This document shows, in pieces, positions 1 to 9,530 of a stretch of DNA of 64,000 nt; positions within the stretch are counted from its first letter, which is position 1; every line of letters starts with the position of its first letter. The position numbers and the translations under genes are program-made. The stretch comes from Aphrocallistes beatrix (taxonomy: Eukaryota; Porifera; Hexactinellida; Sceptrulophora; Aphrocallistidae): assembly GCA_963281255.1 (NCBI GenBank), contig OY725488.1:11877524-11941523 (forward strand). The letters are read 5' to 3'. The notes under the pieces are model-generated. The model ran no database searches. It was not told where the DNA came from and saw only the letters and a list, made by a program, of their open reading frames with translations.

Positions 1-1
1 A

Positions 2-1204
2 ACCCAATATCCAACGCTGCCACCCATAGATCTAACTCTAGCACCTAGTGAGATAACTTCACTATCTCCACTTGAAGAAACACTTGTGTCTCAGGACACT
101 TTATCTCCCACATCTTCTAAACGCAAAACAATTGAGTTGGAAGAGATACCAGCAGACAAAGGGTTCCCAAATGCTACATATTCACAAAGAAAACTCCCCT
201 TTCCAGAAAAAATGATTCATCGACAAATCCTCTCACCGGAAACTATAGTTTCTACAGTTAGAGAAAAGATCCCATCACCTGATGAAATTATTAAAACCTC
301 CGGAAAAGAACCTAGTGGAACCATTCAAGAACAGAGAACTATTACTCATCCACCACATACCACTCCTTCAGTCGATATGCCAAAAAACACCAGGAGGTGG
401 ATTCCAGATACAATTTCCCCAGCTGGAGAAAAGACCGAATTTCATGATGAGATATCTCCACCACCTAGAACCCAACCTCCAATATCTACTGAAATAACGC
501 TATCACCTACCCACCTAACTCCAGTACTTATTAAGATAACTCCATCATCTCCACCTGAAGAAACTACAAGGCCTGACGAAACTTTTAGGTCAAAGAAAAC
601 TGTTTTCTCTAGAATAGAGTTCTTATCACCTCAAATTATACAAAACAACAGAAAAGAATTTACGATGCCTAGTGAGACCATTCAAGAACAGAGAAGTAAT
701 GCAGTTCCACCACACACCACTCCTTCAGTCACTAGACCAATGCTTTACTCTGTAAGATATGCTGATGGAAAAACTTCCTCTAACGAAGTAAAACCTTCAC
801 AGAATGTTTCTCTGAGACCATTCATCAGATCTCCCTTTTATCCCAAACATCAAAATCTTGGGAAAAATCCTGAGACACTAGAAAGCATTAAAGTGGAAGA
901 GAGACATTCTCCTCCAATCGGACCTTCAGAAACTACATATTCAGACAGAAACCTCCCTTCTACGTCCAAAAGAATAATTTCTCAACAAACTCTCTCACTG
1001 GAAAGGGAAATATGTCCAGATATAAAACAAATGCATCCATCTATAGATGTTATCACCCCAGTAGGTGGAGAAATCCGTCACCAGCAGGAGGAATATAAAA
1101 GTCAGCGTAACACCAGGATTAATTCCATGATTGGTGTTTTCGTAGTCCTTATTTTAGCTCTAGGCCTACTATTGATAGCACTCCTCTTCACGCTAGTTCA
1201 GTAA
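2..1204 (+). CDS. Class A Ubc6/UBE2J-like E2, C-terminal part only (5' end outside window)
   Basis: The reading frame is open from base 2, so this is the 3' part of a gene that begins left of the window; no UBC domain is present in the visible 400 residues. The segment is a Pro/Ser/Thr-rich, probably disordered tail built from cassettes also found in the class A tails at 3500-4364, 15900-16958 and 25500-26738, such as SPDEII-KT, GTIQEQRT, THTTPSV and RPFIRSP. It ends in a strongly hydrophobic stretch of about 23 residues (IGVFVVLILALGLLLIALLF) followed only by TLVQ. That is the tail-anchor arrangement of Ubc6/UBE2J enzymes, which sit on the ER membrane with the catalytic domain in the cytosol. 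Assignment to the E2 family rests on the shared tail, not on a visible catalytic domain. Confidence 0.75.
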   Translation, partial: TQYPTLPPIDLTLAPSEITSLSPLEETLVSQDTLSPTSSKRKTIELEEIPADKGFPNATYSQRKLPFPEKMIHRQILSPETIVSTVREKIPSPDEIIKTSGKEPSGTIQEQRTITHPPHTTPSVDMPKNTRRWIPDTISPAGEKTEFHDEISPPPRTQPPISTEITLSPTHLTPVLIKITPSSPPEETTRPDETFRSKKTVFSRIEFLSPQIIQNNRKEFTMPSETIQEQRSNAVPPHTTPSVTRPMLYSVRYADGKTSSNEVKPSQNVSLRPFIRSPFYPKHQNLGKNPETLESIKVEERHSPPIGPSETTYSDRNLPSTSKRIISQQTLSLEREICPDIKQMHPSIDVITPVGGEIRHQQEEYKSQRNTRINSMIGVFVVLILALGLLLIALLFTLVQ

Positions 1205-1557
1205 TTTGTATCGAGTAGAATCATTTTATCCTTGTTCCCTTTTAAACAACGGAATTATTACCAGAACCCAGAGGAACAAGCTTGCTATACCTAATAGCAT
1301 CACTTTGAATGAAAATACATTTATCATCTATCCAAAACTTGCTCTGAAATCTCGACGAAACACCAAGAGGATTTATTTTTATCATAGCCTCCCTTTCCCT
1401 ACTCCTGCTATTGCAAGTACTGCTATTAACATTAACAAGAATTAATTATCAAGATACTCAATTTAAAATGTTGTATCATCTTCTCTTAAAATTGTTTTTT
1501 AAAATTTATTAGTTCTATTGAATTCTCTGCTAAATTTTAGAATATCAGCCTACATTA
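1205..1557. other. 3' flank of class A gene, duplicated at 16959-17180; possible membrane-segment relic
   Basis: This spacer is similar along most of its length to the spacer after the class A gene ending at 16958 (shared words include ATCACTTTGAATGAAA and AACAAGAATTAATTAT), so it was copied with the gene. In the frame starting at 1352 it encodes a short hydrophobic stretch (GFIFIIASLSLLLLLQVLLL) behind an in-frame stop at 1346-1348. The matching place at 17051-17161 has a complete 36-codon ORF with a similar hydrophobic end. No other gene is seen. Confidence 0.5.
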
Positions 1558-1705
1558 TAGGCTTAACACACTCAGGACAGCCAATCTCATATATCATGTT
1601 ACTTAACTAATCCCATTCCCGAGTTAGAATACAATCTGGACAAATGAAATGGGCACATCCCATTCGTAAACCGCCACTTTCATCATAGCAAGTAGTACAT
1701 TGACC
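1558..1705 (-). pseudogene. RBR-type E3 relic (RING1 fragment)
   Basis: On the minus strand this stretch encodes a fragment matching the RING1 region of the RBR gene at 20358-21169: a C-x2-C pair, then GGLRMGCAHFICPDC, a stop after about ten residues, and then YEIGCPECV. The same order in the intact paralogue is GGLRMECAHYICPDD followed by KYEINCAMCV. IBR and RING2 parts are absent and stops interrupt the frame, so it is a dead fragment. It shows that RBR genes were duplicated together with the E2 genes. Nothing indicates that it is expressed. Confidence 0.75.
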
Positions 1706-2180
1706 TTTTCATTGTTGACTCCAGTTGACCGGAGTCACCGGACCGATAAAATTTTGCCTCGACGGGGCCTGAACCTATAAATATAAATTGCGATCGGAAA
1801 CATGTCAAGTAGAAAGAGGATACTTCTTGGATGGCAAAAGTTGGAAAGCCAGATTCAAATGTTGAAAATTTCACCTTATCCCATTCCATTTCAGTTTCGG
1901 TAGCAACGAAATATGTACATGCAATGGGTGTAGTGCAAGGGAAACGGCACTCCCTTATTAATTTTCAAAGTGATACCACTTTTAACATTTTCCTTGACGG
2001 ATTGTTACACTATCTTTTTAATGACTGTAAATTATCTCTAATTTCTTGAGTTATCACAAAACCCTTTGTGACAACATTTACAGATATGTTTATGTCCTAC
2101 CGACATTTTGCAATAAAATACTAATTTACAAGCGCTCCCCACTTTACTTTTAAGTACTAAACCACTGAATACATATAAGT

Positions 2181-2299
2181 TTGTATTTAACGATTATATT
2201 TTTCTTTAAATTATTCTTACTTTTGAAAACGTCAATACGTTTACACATTAATTGTTAATAGATACTGAGAAAGGGTACAGTTGATAAATTAATTACAGA
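2181..2299 (+). promoter_or_regulatory. Conserved upstream region of class A gene 2300
   Basis: The 120 bases before the start are similar to those before the class A genes at 6619 and 15291, including the word ATACGTTTACACATT (2235-2249), which recurs 51-65 bases before the ATG in all three (variant ATACGTTTACGCATT at 6556). The rest is AT-rich with ATAGATA and GATAAATTA words. A shared promoter or 5' UTR is the simplest reading. No TATA box or start site can be fixed. Confidence 0.45.
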
Positions 2300-4364
2300 A
2301 TGAGTGATGATAAGTACAGGATAAACATTCATAGCCTGACCAATGCTACCAAACGATTGATCAGAGAGCTCAACATAATAGATAAAGACCCAATTCCTGG
2401 AATAGACCTACGCGCTAATGAAGACAACATCCTGGAATGGCATTTCGTTATACACGGAAAAGAGGATACTCCCTATTCTGGTGGGATGTATCACGGAAAA
2501 CTCATATTTCCTTCAAACTTCCCTTTCGGTCCTCCAAAGATTATATTATTCCTGACTCCGAACGCAAGATTTAAGACAAATGAAGGTATCTGTTTCGATT
2601 TGAGTGACTTCCATCCTGAAGAATGGAAACCAGAGTACTCAGTATCTACTGTGTTACAGAGGGTTCTGGACTTTAGGCATGATAGTACTGAGTCCATAGG
2701 TAGCATTGAGACCGGAGAACGGTCATCAGATGCTACAAATTCACAGAGAAAATTCCATTCTTCATATAAAGAAAAAATGTCTCGACAAATCACCTCACCC
2801 GAAAAGGTAATTTCTCCAGATGTAGAAAACATTCCAAAACAAGTTCATTCTTTTGAGGAATATATAACAGTACCTTCTCCCTCAATCAGATATCGAGGAG
2901 CTGCACATTCGCATAAAAACCTCCCTTCTTCCCCTAAAGAGATAATTTCTCAGGTTAAAACTGTTCATCCTTCCGGGATTACTCATTTCCAAAGATTGAG
3001 TGATGAGGAAAAGATGAACAGTTTTTACCAGCGTCAAGCTACAAAACGATTGAACAGAGAACTCACTATAATAGCTGAAGACCCAATTCCTGGAATAGAT
3101 ATACGTGCTAGTAAGGACAACATCCTAGAATGGCATTTTGTTATACATGGAAAAAGGATACTCCTTACTATGGTGGAATGCCCATCACGGAAAACTCATA
3201 TTTCCTTCAAACTTCCCTTTCAGTCCTCCTAGTATAATATTCCTGACACCAAATGGTAGATTTAAGACGAATGAACGCATATGCTTCAGCATAAGTGATT
3301 TCCATCCAGAGCAATGGAAACCCTCTTACTCAGTGGTGGATTTACTATATGGAGTTAGAGAGTTTATGCACGAGGATACTGAGACTACTGGAAGCATTGA
3401 GACGAGTGAGAGTGCGAAGAGACAACATGCTGAGAGTAGTCCCATCCACAATGGTAAAGATACAATTTTCTGTCACCTTTTCCCACAACTGTGCGGAAGA
3501 AAAGTAACAGGTTCAGAAGATAGTAAGAATACATTTACCTCAGTTGGAGAAAAGCCCCCACCGCCTGATGAGATTACTCCACTAACTAGAATCCAATCTC
3601 CAACATCTACTGAAATAACGCTACCGCCTACGCACCTAACTCCAGTACTTATTGAGAAAACTTCACTACCTCCACCTGAAGAAACACTTACGTCAAAGGA
3701 AAATCAAAAAGAGTCCTTATCACCTGATGAAATCATTAAAACCTTTGGAAAAGAATCTAGTGGAACCATTCAAGAACAGAGAACTAATACTCCTCCAACA
3801 TATACCACTCCTTCAGTCGATATGCCAATGTTCTACCCTGTAAGATGTTCTGAAGCACAACCTTCCTCAAGGGAAGTAAGACCTCCTTCACAGAAAGTGT
3901 CACCTCAGAGACCATTCATTAGATCTCCCATTAAATCCAAACAGCAAAATTCTGGAGAAAATTCCCTGAGACTAGAAAGTATTGAGTTGGAAGAGAGACC
4001 AGCACATTCCTTTGGTGAATATAGAAAGCTACCTTCTCCATCAATCAGATCTTCAGGAGCTACACATTCACAGAGAAACCGCCCTTCTCTGCCCAAAGGA
4101 ACAATTCCTCAAAAAACTCCCACACCGAAAATGGAAATACATCCAGATGTAGAACAAGCTCATCCATCTATAAGGGTTAGCACCTCAGTAGGTAGAGATA
4201 TTCTTAATCGCCAGGATGTAAATACACATTCATTACGTCATCATATGCTTCAACGTAACACCAAGAGGATTAATTTCACCATTTGTGCTCTCGTAGTCAT
4301 CTTTATTTTAATCCTAGGCCTACTATTGCTAGCATTTCTCTTCATAGTAACTCTACTAAATTGA
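2300..4364 (+). pseudogene. Class A double-domain Ubc6/UBE2J-like E2, frame broken inside the second UBC domain
   Basis: The first UBC domain (residues about 12-135) carries PNARFKTNEGIC with the predicted catalytic Cys98, followed by DFHPEEWKP. It has one extra residue (IILFLTP where sisters have IIFLTP). A linker of about 100 residues leads to a second UBC domain starting near base 2999. This runs in the first frame to about base 3155, then continues in the +1 frame from about 3182 to the stop at 4364, with its Cys in NERICFSISDFHPEQW. Compared with the intact copy at 6619, the break comes from loss of one base near 3152 and gain of two near 3172. The tail ends in a hydrophobic anchor (CALVVIFILILGLLLLAFLF). 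UBE2J enzymes are ER-anchored ubiquitin-conjugating enzymes. As written, the first frame stops at 3232 and would give one UBC domain, part of a second and no anchor. Sequencing error cannot be excluded. Confidence 0.85.
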
Positions 4365-4740
4365 TTTCAATCAAAACCGTCAGACAGGAAACAGCAGTGG
4401 GTAAGTGGGGGCGGTTAATGCAGCGTCATAGCCGCTACACTTTGAGGAACTTATGATGGTCCTGATTTTAATACTTCATTTAAAATATTAAAATATTATT
4501 TGTATGACTGCTTTTAATGCTAGTTTAAATTAATGCATAAGTTTTATTTATTTCCCTACGTACATCTAATTCTACTATGAAGTATTTCCAAAATCTAAGC
4601 CCATTACTATTGAAGCTTGTTTAGTTTTAATCAACTAGAATCATTGGATTCTTGTCATTTTATCTCCTGTTCAATTTATTGAGTTTGTGGAACGTATCTC
4701 CTAGGCTATACAGCAGATGGAGTACTAATGGATACTAAAA
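4365..4740. other. 3' flank shared with the class A gene at 24939
   Basis: Bases from about 4500 to 4700 resemble 26800-27000 after the class A gene ending at 26738 (for example TTTTAATGCTAGTTTAA then TTAATGCAT). This shows the two genes and their 3' flanks derive from one duplicated block. The first part (4380-4470), GC-richer than its surroundings, has no counterpart there and may be an inserted fragment. No gene is seen. Confidence 0.5.
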
Positions 4741-5745
4741 TTCTACCGCTTTCTTATAAAATTTATTTAAGATCTCCTTCACAGAATGTGCCACTTCTGA
4801 GACCATTCATTAGATCTCCCATTAAATTCAAAAAGCAAAATTCTGGAAAGATTTCCCAGATACTAGAAAGTAATGAGCTGAGAGAGAGACCAGCACATTC
4901 CTTTGGATATATAAAGCTACCTTCTCCACCAATCAGATCTTCAGGAGCTAGTACTGTCAGGTCAAAATTGGTCCGGGGGACCAGATTTGGGGGCCAAAAT
5001 TGGTCCGAGGGACCAGTTTTAGTTGCCAAATTTGGTCCGAGGGATCAGTTTTGGCTGCTAAATCTAGTCCGGAGGGCCATTTTTAGTGCAGTTTCTACAA
5101 AAAGATGCCCCTATGGCAAGGACGGTGTACCACATCCGTCCATATGTATGTATGTATCTCTGTGAAATTTTAGTTATCAAATATTTTCGTAGTCCCGATG
5201 TATTACAATATTCATATCTCACGTGCCAAGTCAGCTGCACTATCGGTTTACCGACAGACATTTTTTAATATGAATAATACCAACTTGAGCCATGATAAAA
5301 GCGGGGAGCAGCGTTGTAGTTTGCGGGAAATGGCGGGAAGCAATAGTAAAACTTCTACATACTTGTTGTAATGTCATCACATCCTATGGGGAGAGAACTA
5401 CTTTAGTGTACGTAATTAAATGACACAAAATTTAACCCGGACCAATTTTGGCAGGGGCGGACCAGTTTTGGCCTGCCTAAATTGGTCCCCCCGGACCATT
5501 TTTTTCGTGACAGTACCCATCCACTGAGAAACCTCCCTTCTCTGCCCACAGAAATAATTCCTCAACAAACTCCCTCAATGGGAAGGGAAATATCTCCAGA
5601 TGTAGAACGAGTTTATCCATTAATAGGGGTCAGCACATCAGCTTAATCGCCAGGATGTAGATACACATTCATTGCGTCATCATATGTTTCAACGTAACAT
5701 CAAGAGGATTGATTTCACGATTAGTGTTCCACTTAGAGCGTTTGT
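4741..5745 (+). pseudogene. Class A E2 tail relic without UBC domain, split by a MITE
   Basis: From about 4770 to 4951 the sequence encodes the tail cassette RPFIRSPIKFKKQNSG ... RPAHSFGYIKLPSPPIRSSGA known from the class A genes. It is then interrupted by an inverted-repeat element at 4952-5516 and resumes at 5517 with the expected next cassette (sense of RNLPSLP, then DVERVYP, then RQDVDTHSLRHHMF). The piece ends around 5745 within the approach to the membrane anchor. There is no catalytic domain, no start, and several frame changes. It is a non-functional duplicate, useful as a record of the MITE insertion. Confidence 0.8.
4952..5516. mobile_element. MITE with TACTGTCA termini, inserted in an E2 tail relic
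   Basis: The element begins TACTGTCAGG and ends in the inverse CGTGACAGTA. Just inside are long inverted stretches built on TTGGTCCGGGGGACCA on the left and TTGGTCCCCCCGGACCA on the right. Interior repeats of the same palindromic word occur at about 4970-5075. Removing the element restores the E2 tail cassette on both sides. No transposase is encoded. A TA or GTA target duplication is compatible, but the superfamily cannot be fixed from this copy. Confidence 0.8.
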
Positions 5746-5997
5746 AATTAGAAGATTGAATTCTTTTATTGCATACTGAAAATTCATATTATTTCGAGAA
5801 ACAAAAGTAACTCTAACAGATGGCATTTGTTTTGCTTGTTTCTATTCTACAGTAGATAAAGCAATGTGACTTATAAGACCATTTTTACTGGTGCGTTTCA
5901 TTGCTTGAACTCTCAATGGTTTTTAAATGTAGGTTTTAATTGTACTTCAAAAAATAATAGTTTAGACCCGCCGGAATGCACTTAAAGTATCCTATCT

Positions 5998-6459
5998 CAG
6001 TGGCGTAGCACTGACTCAAAAAGTGGTCCGGCTAATACAATGTAAACCATGAGTTGGACTCGGAATTTTGCTATATCATTTGTCCAATAAAAGTAAAATT
6101 AATAATATTAGAGAAATAATCACATAATTGATTATATAAATACTAAGTTACATGTCTTGACTTGAAAATGTACCAAAAATATCCATTCGGTGTTCGCTAC
6201 TACAAACTTTATTTGCTAAATCAATTATTGAAAGCTGATCAGTTTTTTCCTTGTGAATATGAAGCATAATCACTGCATTCAGCCGAGGCTGTCCCATTGA
6301 TGAACGCAGATACGTCTTCAATCGACGCATGGCAGAGAACGAACGTTCGGCCAAAAACCGGACCCGCCGGACCGGCTAAAAAAGAAGTCCGGCCAAAAGC
6401 CGGACCATCTGATCCTTGCTCAAAAAAATGGTCCTGCCGTACCTACTACTACGCCTATG
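5998..6459 (-). mobile_element. hAT-type element, internally deleted
   Basis: The left end reads CAGTGGCGTAGCACTGACTC, a typical hAT terminus. The right end at about 6447-6459 carries the inverse word CTACGCC in a decayed form. Near both ends are GGTCCGGC words in opposite orientation. Between them, on the minus strand, lies the transposase C-terminal fragment described separately. The total length is too short for an autonomous copy. The right boundary and target duplication are uncertain. Confidence 0.65.
6148..6354 (-). pseudogene. hAT transposase C-terminal dimerisation fragment
   Basis: A minus-strand frame of 68 residues reads MAERSFSAMRRLKTYLRSSM, then GQPRLNAVIMLHIHKE. This is the hallmark end of hAT-family transposases (the AERSFS-x-LRRLKTYLRS motif of the dimerisation region). 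The catalytic part and zinc finger are missing, so this is a remnant that cannot act on its own. It lies inside the hAT-type element at 5998-6459. Confidence 0.85.
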
Positions 6460-6479
6460 ATTATCTTATTTCATCTTAG

Positions 6480-6618
6480 GGTTGGTAACAACGAAATATA
6501 TATAATACAATTATTTATTTATTCTTCAAATTACTCATACTTTTGAAAAAGTTATATACGTTTACGCATTTTTTGATTCTAGATATCGAAAAGGATACCA
6601 TTGATAAATTAGTGAAGG
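6480..6618 (+). promoter_or_regulatory. Conserved upstream region of class A gene 6619
   Basis: This matches the upstream regions of the genes at 2300, 15291 and partly 24939: GGTTGGTAACAAC near 6480, CTTTTGAAAAAGTT at about 6540, ATACGTTTACGCATT at 6556-6570, and AGATATCGAAAAGGATACCA just before the start. The conservation of order suggests a shared promoter and 5' UTR copied with the gene. Confidence 0.45.
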
Positions 6619-8643
6619 ATGAGTGATGAGGATAGAATAAACATTTATATTCTGAGTCGAGCTACAAAACGATTGAACAGAGAACTCACCATAATATCTA
6701 AAGACCCAATTCCTGGAATTGACCTCCGCGATAATCAAGACAACATCCTAGAATGGCATTTCGTTATACACGGGAAAAAGGATACTCCCTATTATGGTGG
6801 AATGTATCACGGAAAACTCATATTTCCTTCAAACTTCCCTTTCAGTCCTCCCACGATTATATTCCTAACTCCAAACGGTAGATTCAAGACGAATGAACGT
6901 ATCTGTTTCAGTTTGAGTGACTTCTATCCTGAGAATTGGAAACCAGAGTACTCAGTAACGACTGTTTTACAAGGAATTCTGGACTTTATGCACGATAGCA
7001 CTGAGACCATAGGTAGCATTGAGACGAGTGAGAGTGAGAAAAGAGAACTCGCTGAGAGTAGTTCCATTCACAATGGTAAAGATACAATTTTTTGCCATAT
7101 CTTCCCCCAACTCTGTGAAAGAAATATAACAAATTCAGAAGATAGTTCGTTGAAAAATACAATTTTCCCAGTTAAAGAAAGGACACCATTGCCAGATGAG
7201 ATTACTCCACCACCTAAAACCCAATCTCCAACATCTACTGAAATAACGCTACCACCTGCAGATCTAACTTCACTACCTAGAAATTTTACTGAAAAATATA
7301 CATGTAGAAAGCTCCCAACTCCCTCAATCAGATATCGAGGAGCTGTACATTCGTATAAAAACCTCCCTTCTTTGCCCAAAGAAATAATTCCTCAACAAAG
7401 TCCTCCAACGGAAATGGAAACATCTCTAGAAAGAGAAAAAAACCCATTAGGTAATAGAAGCATTCTAAAACAGGGAAATATTGCTCTTCCATCACATACT
7501 ACTCCATCATTCAATAAAACATTCTATGACCATGGACTAGTTAGAACAAGACCTTCGAAGAGAAAGGTGAGATTTGAGACAAATTCCCAGACGCTAGAAA
7601 GTAATGAGCTGGATGTGAGACGAGCACATTCTTTTAGTGAATATGGAAAGCTACCTTCTACACCAATCAGATCTTCAGGAGCTACACATTCACAGAAAAA
7701 CTTCCCTTCTTCGCCCAAAGAAATATTTCCTCTGGATAAAGCTGTTCATCCTTCCGGGATCGCTCATTTCCAAAGAATGAGCGATGAGGACAGAACTAAC
7801 AGTTTCAACTTGCGTCGTGCCACAAAACGATTGAACAGAGAACTCACTATAATAGCTGAAGACCCAATTCCTGGAATAGACATACGTGCTAGTGAGGACA
7901 GCATCCTAGAATGGCATTTCGTTATACACGGGAAAGAGGATACTCCCTACTATGGTGGAATGTATCACGGAAAACTCATATTTCCTTCAAACTTCCCTTT
8001 CAGTCCTCCTAGTATAATATTCCTGACACCAAATGGTAGATTCAAAACGAATGAACGCATATGTTTCAGCATAAGTGATTTCCATCCAGAGCAATGGAAA
8101 CCCTCTTACTCAGTGGTAGATTTACTATATGGAGTTAGGGAGTTTATGCACGAGGATACTGAGACTACTGGAAGCATTGAGACGAGTAAGAGTGCGAAGA
8201 AGCAACTCGCTAAAAGTAGTTCCATTCATAATGGTAATGATACAATTTTCCGTCAACTATTCCCCCAAATGTGTGGAAGAATATTAAAAGATTCAGAGGA
8301 TGGTTCGAGTGAATCTATTCCGTCGAAGAATACAATTTTCTCAGTTAGAAAAAAGACTGAATTACCTGTTAAGACCACTCTATTACCTAGAACCCAATCT
8401 CTAACATTGACTGAAATAACACTACCACCGACAAATCTAGCTCCAGTACTTCATCCAACACATTCCACTCCTTCAGTCAATAGAACAATGTTCTCCCCTG
8501 TTAAACTTCCTATAGCACAACCTTCCTCGAGAGAAGTAAGACCTCTTTTACAGAATGTGTCTCAGAGACCACTCACTATATCTTCCACATATTCCACACC
8601 TCCCTCATTCACAAGTCCATACCTCGACACTAAGATATCCTAG
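6619..8643 (+). CDS. Class A double-domain Ubc6/UBE2J-like E2, tail anchor missing
   Basis: One uninterrupted frame of 674 residues contains two complete UBC domains. UBC1 (residues about 12-135) has Cys96 in NERICFSLSDFYPENWKP; Tyr replaces the usual His of DFHP. UBC2 starts at residue 387 with an internal MSDEDRTNSFNLRRATKRL, the same start as the single-domain gene at 15291, and has Cys482 in NERICFSISDFHPEQWKP. The two domains are of different subtypes, so the gene is best read as a fusion of two neighbouring E2 genes. The tail is Pro/Ser-rich and stops at TKIS with no hydrophobic anchor. After the stop, a second copy of the cassette GCACAACCTTCCTC...GAAGTAAGACCTC (8511-8550) recurs at 8643-8675, so the 3' end was rearranged. 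UBE2J relatives pass ubiquitin from E1 to ER-associated E3s; without its anchor this one would be soluble. Confidence 0.9.
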   Translation: MSDEDRINIYILSRATKRLNRELTIISKDPIPGIDLRDNQDNILEWHFVIHGKKDTPYYGGMYHGKLIFPSNFPFSPPTIIFLTPNGRFKTNERICFSLSDFYPENWKPEYSVTTVLQGILDFMHDSTETIGSIETSESEKRELAESSSIHNGKDTIFCHIFPQLCERNITNSEDSSLKNTIFPVKERTPLPDEITPPPKTQSPTSTEITLPPADLTSLPRNFTEKYTCRKLPTPSIRYRGAVHSYKNLPSLPKEIIPQQSPPTEMETSLEREKNPLGNRSILKQGNIALPSHTTPSFNKTFYDHGLVRTRPSKRKVRFETNSQTLESNELDVRRAHSFSEYGKLPSTPIRSSGATHSQKNFPSSPKEIFPLDKAVHPSGIAHFQRMSDEDRTNSFNLRRATKRLNRELTIIAEDPIPGIDIRASEDSILEWHFVIHGKEDTPYYGGMYHGKLIFPSNFPFSPPSIIFLTPNGRFKTNERICFSISDFHPEQWKPSYSVVDLLYGVREFMHEDTETTGSIETSKSAKKQLAKSSSIHNGNDTIFRQLFPQMCGRILKDSEDGSSESIPSKNTIFSVRKKTELPVKTTLLPRTQSLTLTEITLPPTNLAPVLHPTHSTPSVNRTMFSPVKLPIAQPSSREVRPLLQNVSQRPLTISSTYSTPPSFTSPYLDTKIS

Positions 8644-8933
8644 AGCACAACCTTCCTCAAGAGAAGTAAGACCTCGTGTACAGAGTGTGTCTCTTGTGTA
8701 ATATTGTGATAAATATGTAAATAAGTTAGTGAATTCACTATGTGCTTGTATTATGATAATTCTTTGGAGATAAAAGTACATTTTCAAAACACTGGAATAT
8801 AATTTTCGGATGCAAGTGGATTCAAGCTATTGTCCGAGAATGGATAGAATTTTAGTCACATAATTACTGATACTCTATGTAACAATGAGATGAGTGAGGG
8901 TGTGAAAAGATAGTTTGCTGATAGTGTTTCTAC

Positions 8934-9464
8934 CAGGGTTGGGTTTTGTCCGTCCAAAACAGGTTTTGGACAGGGCAGTGGACAAAACCTGGTTTTAACC
9001 GGTTAAAACCGGACAAAACTGGACAAAACCTAATAGAAACTGTAAATCATTGCAGTGGGTACGAAACAGTTTAGGATGGAAAGAGAGCGAGGACAATGAA
9101 TGGATTTCTTGCTAACGCCTGTTTATTACCATAACTATATTTTGTATTCGATTTATCATGGAAGACACGAACAACACTTGGACAAAACCTGGACAAAACC
9201 TGGACAAAACTTGGATATAACTTGGACAAAACCTGGACAAAACCTGGACAAAACTTGGACAAAACTTGGATATAACTTGGACAAAACCTGGACAAAACTT
9301 GGACAAAACGTGGACAAAACTTGGACAAAACCGTTAATGAGGAATATGAATTAAATTTTGAGGTTTTGTCCAGTTTTGTCCACCCAAGAGGTTTTGGACA
9401 GGACGGTTTTAACCTGGCTAAAACCACTAGGTTTTGTCCAAGTGGACAAAACCTGCCAACCCTG
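8934..9464. mobile_element. hAT-type MITE with perfect 8-bp target duplication
   Basis: The element starts CAGGGTTGGGTTTTGTCC and ends GGACAAAACCTGCCAACCCTG, a terminal inverted repeat of the hAT type. It is flanked on both sides by GTTTCTAC (8926-8933 and 9465-9472), an exact 8-bp target duplication as hAT elements make. It is 531 bp long, has no transposase, and carries an 11-bp minisatellite in the middle plus sub-terminal inverted copies of TTTTGGACAGG and TTTTAACC words. Confidence 0.9.
9178..9331 (+). repeat. 11-bp minisatellite, 14 units
   Basis: Fourteen back-to-back 11-base units of the form YTGGACAAAAC, including two variant units TTGGATATAAC spaced five units apart, so a higher-order period is present. 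The unit matches the inverted-repeat words of the surrounding MITE, suggesting the array grew by slippage within the element. Long open frames across it, on both strands, are by-products of a period not divisible by three. Confidence 0.95.
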
Positions 9465-9530
9465 GTTTCTACCCATAAATAATGGTCAGAGTGCTACTTT
9501 CTGTCACTTATTTCCTCAATCGTGTAAAAT

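Larger units (their letters stand above)
8885..9530 (+). pseudogene. E2 relic split by a hAT MITE
   Basis: Bases 8885-8933 correspond to the end of a class A UBC region (GAGATGAGTGAGGGTGTGAA, compare the ETSESVKKQLADS coding segment at 25341). Bases 9465-9530 continue it (ATAATGGTCAGAGTGCTACT, then TTCTGTCAC, equal to the HNGKDAIFCHLFPQ segment). The two halves are separated by the element at 8934-9464. No start, no catalytic cysteine region and no open frame remain. Confidence 0.75.

Noticed and set aside
2491..2832. Antisense ORFs opposite UBC domains (also at 25127, 34623, 50506, 55750, 59587 and 61198)
   Set aside because: They recur opposite the same conserved codons in each copy and carry no independent signal; they are mirror frames of the E2 coding sequence.
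4755..5165. Plus-strand protein across the left part of the MITE at 4952
   Set aside because: The first half is E2 tail relic and the second half is inverted-repeat DNA read in frame; no real gene.
9178..9331. CRISPR or telomere-like array
   Set aside because: Units are contiguous with no spacers, lie inside a hAT MITE, and the unit is not a telomere motif.
9071..9427. Long open frames on both strands over the 11-bp repeat
   Set aside because: A period of 11 rotates all frames through the same stop-free word, so the ORFs come from the repeat, not from selection.
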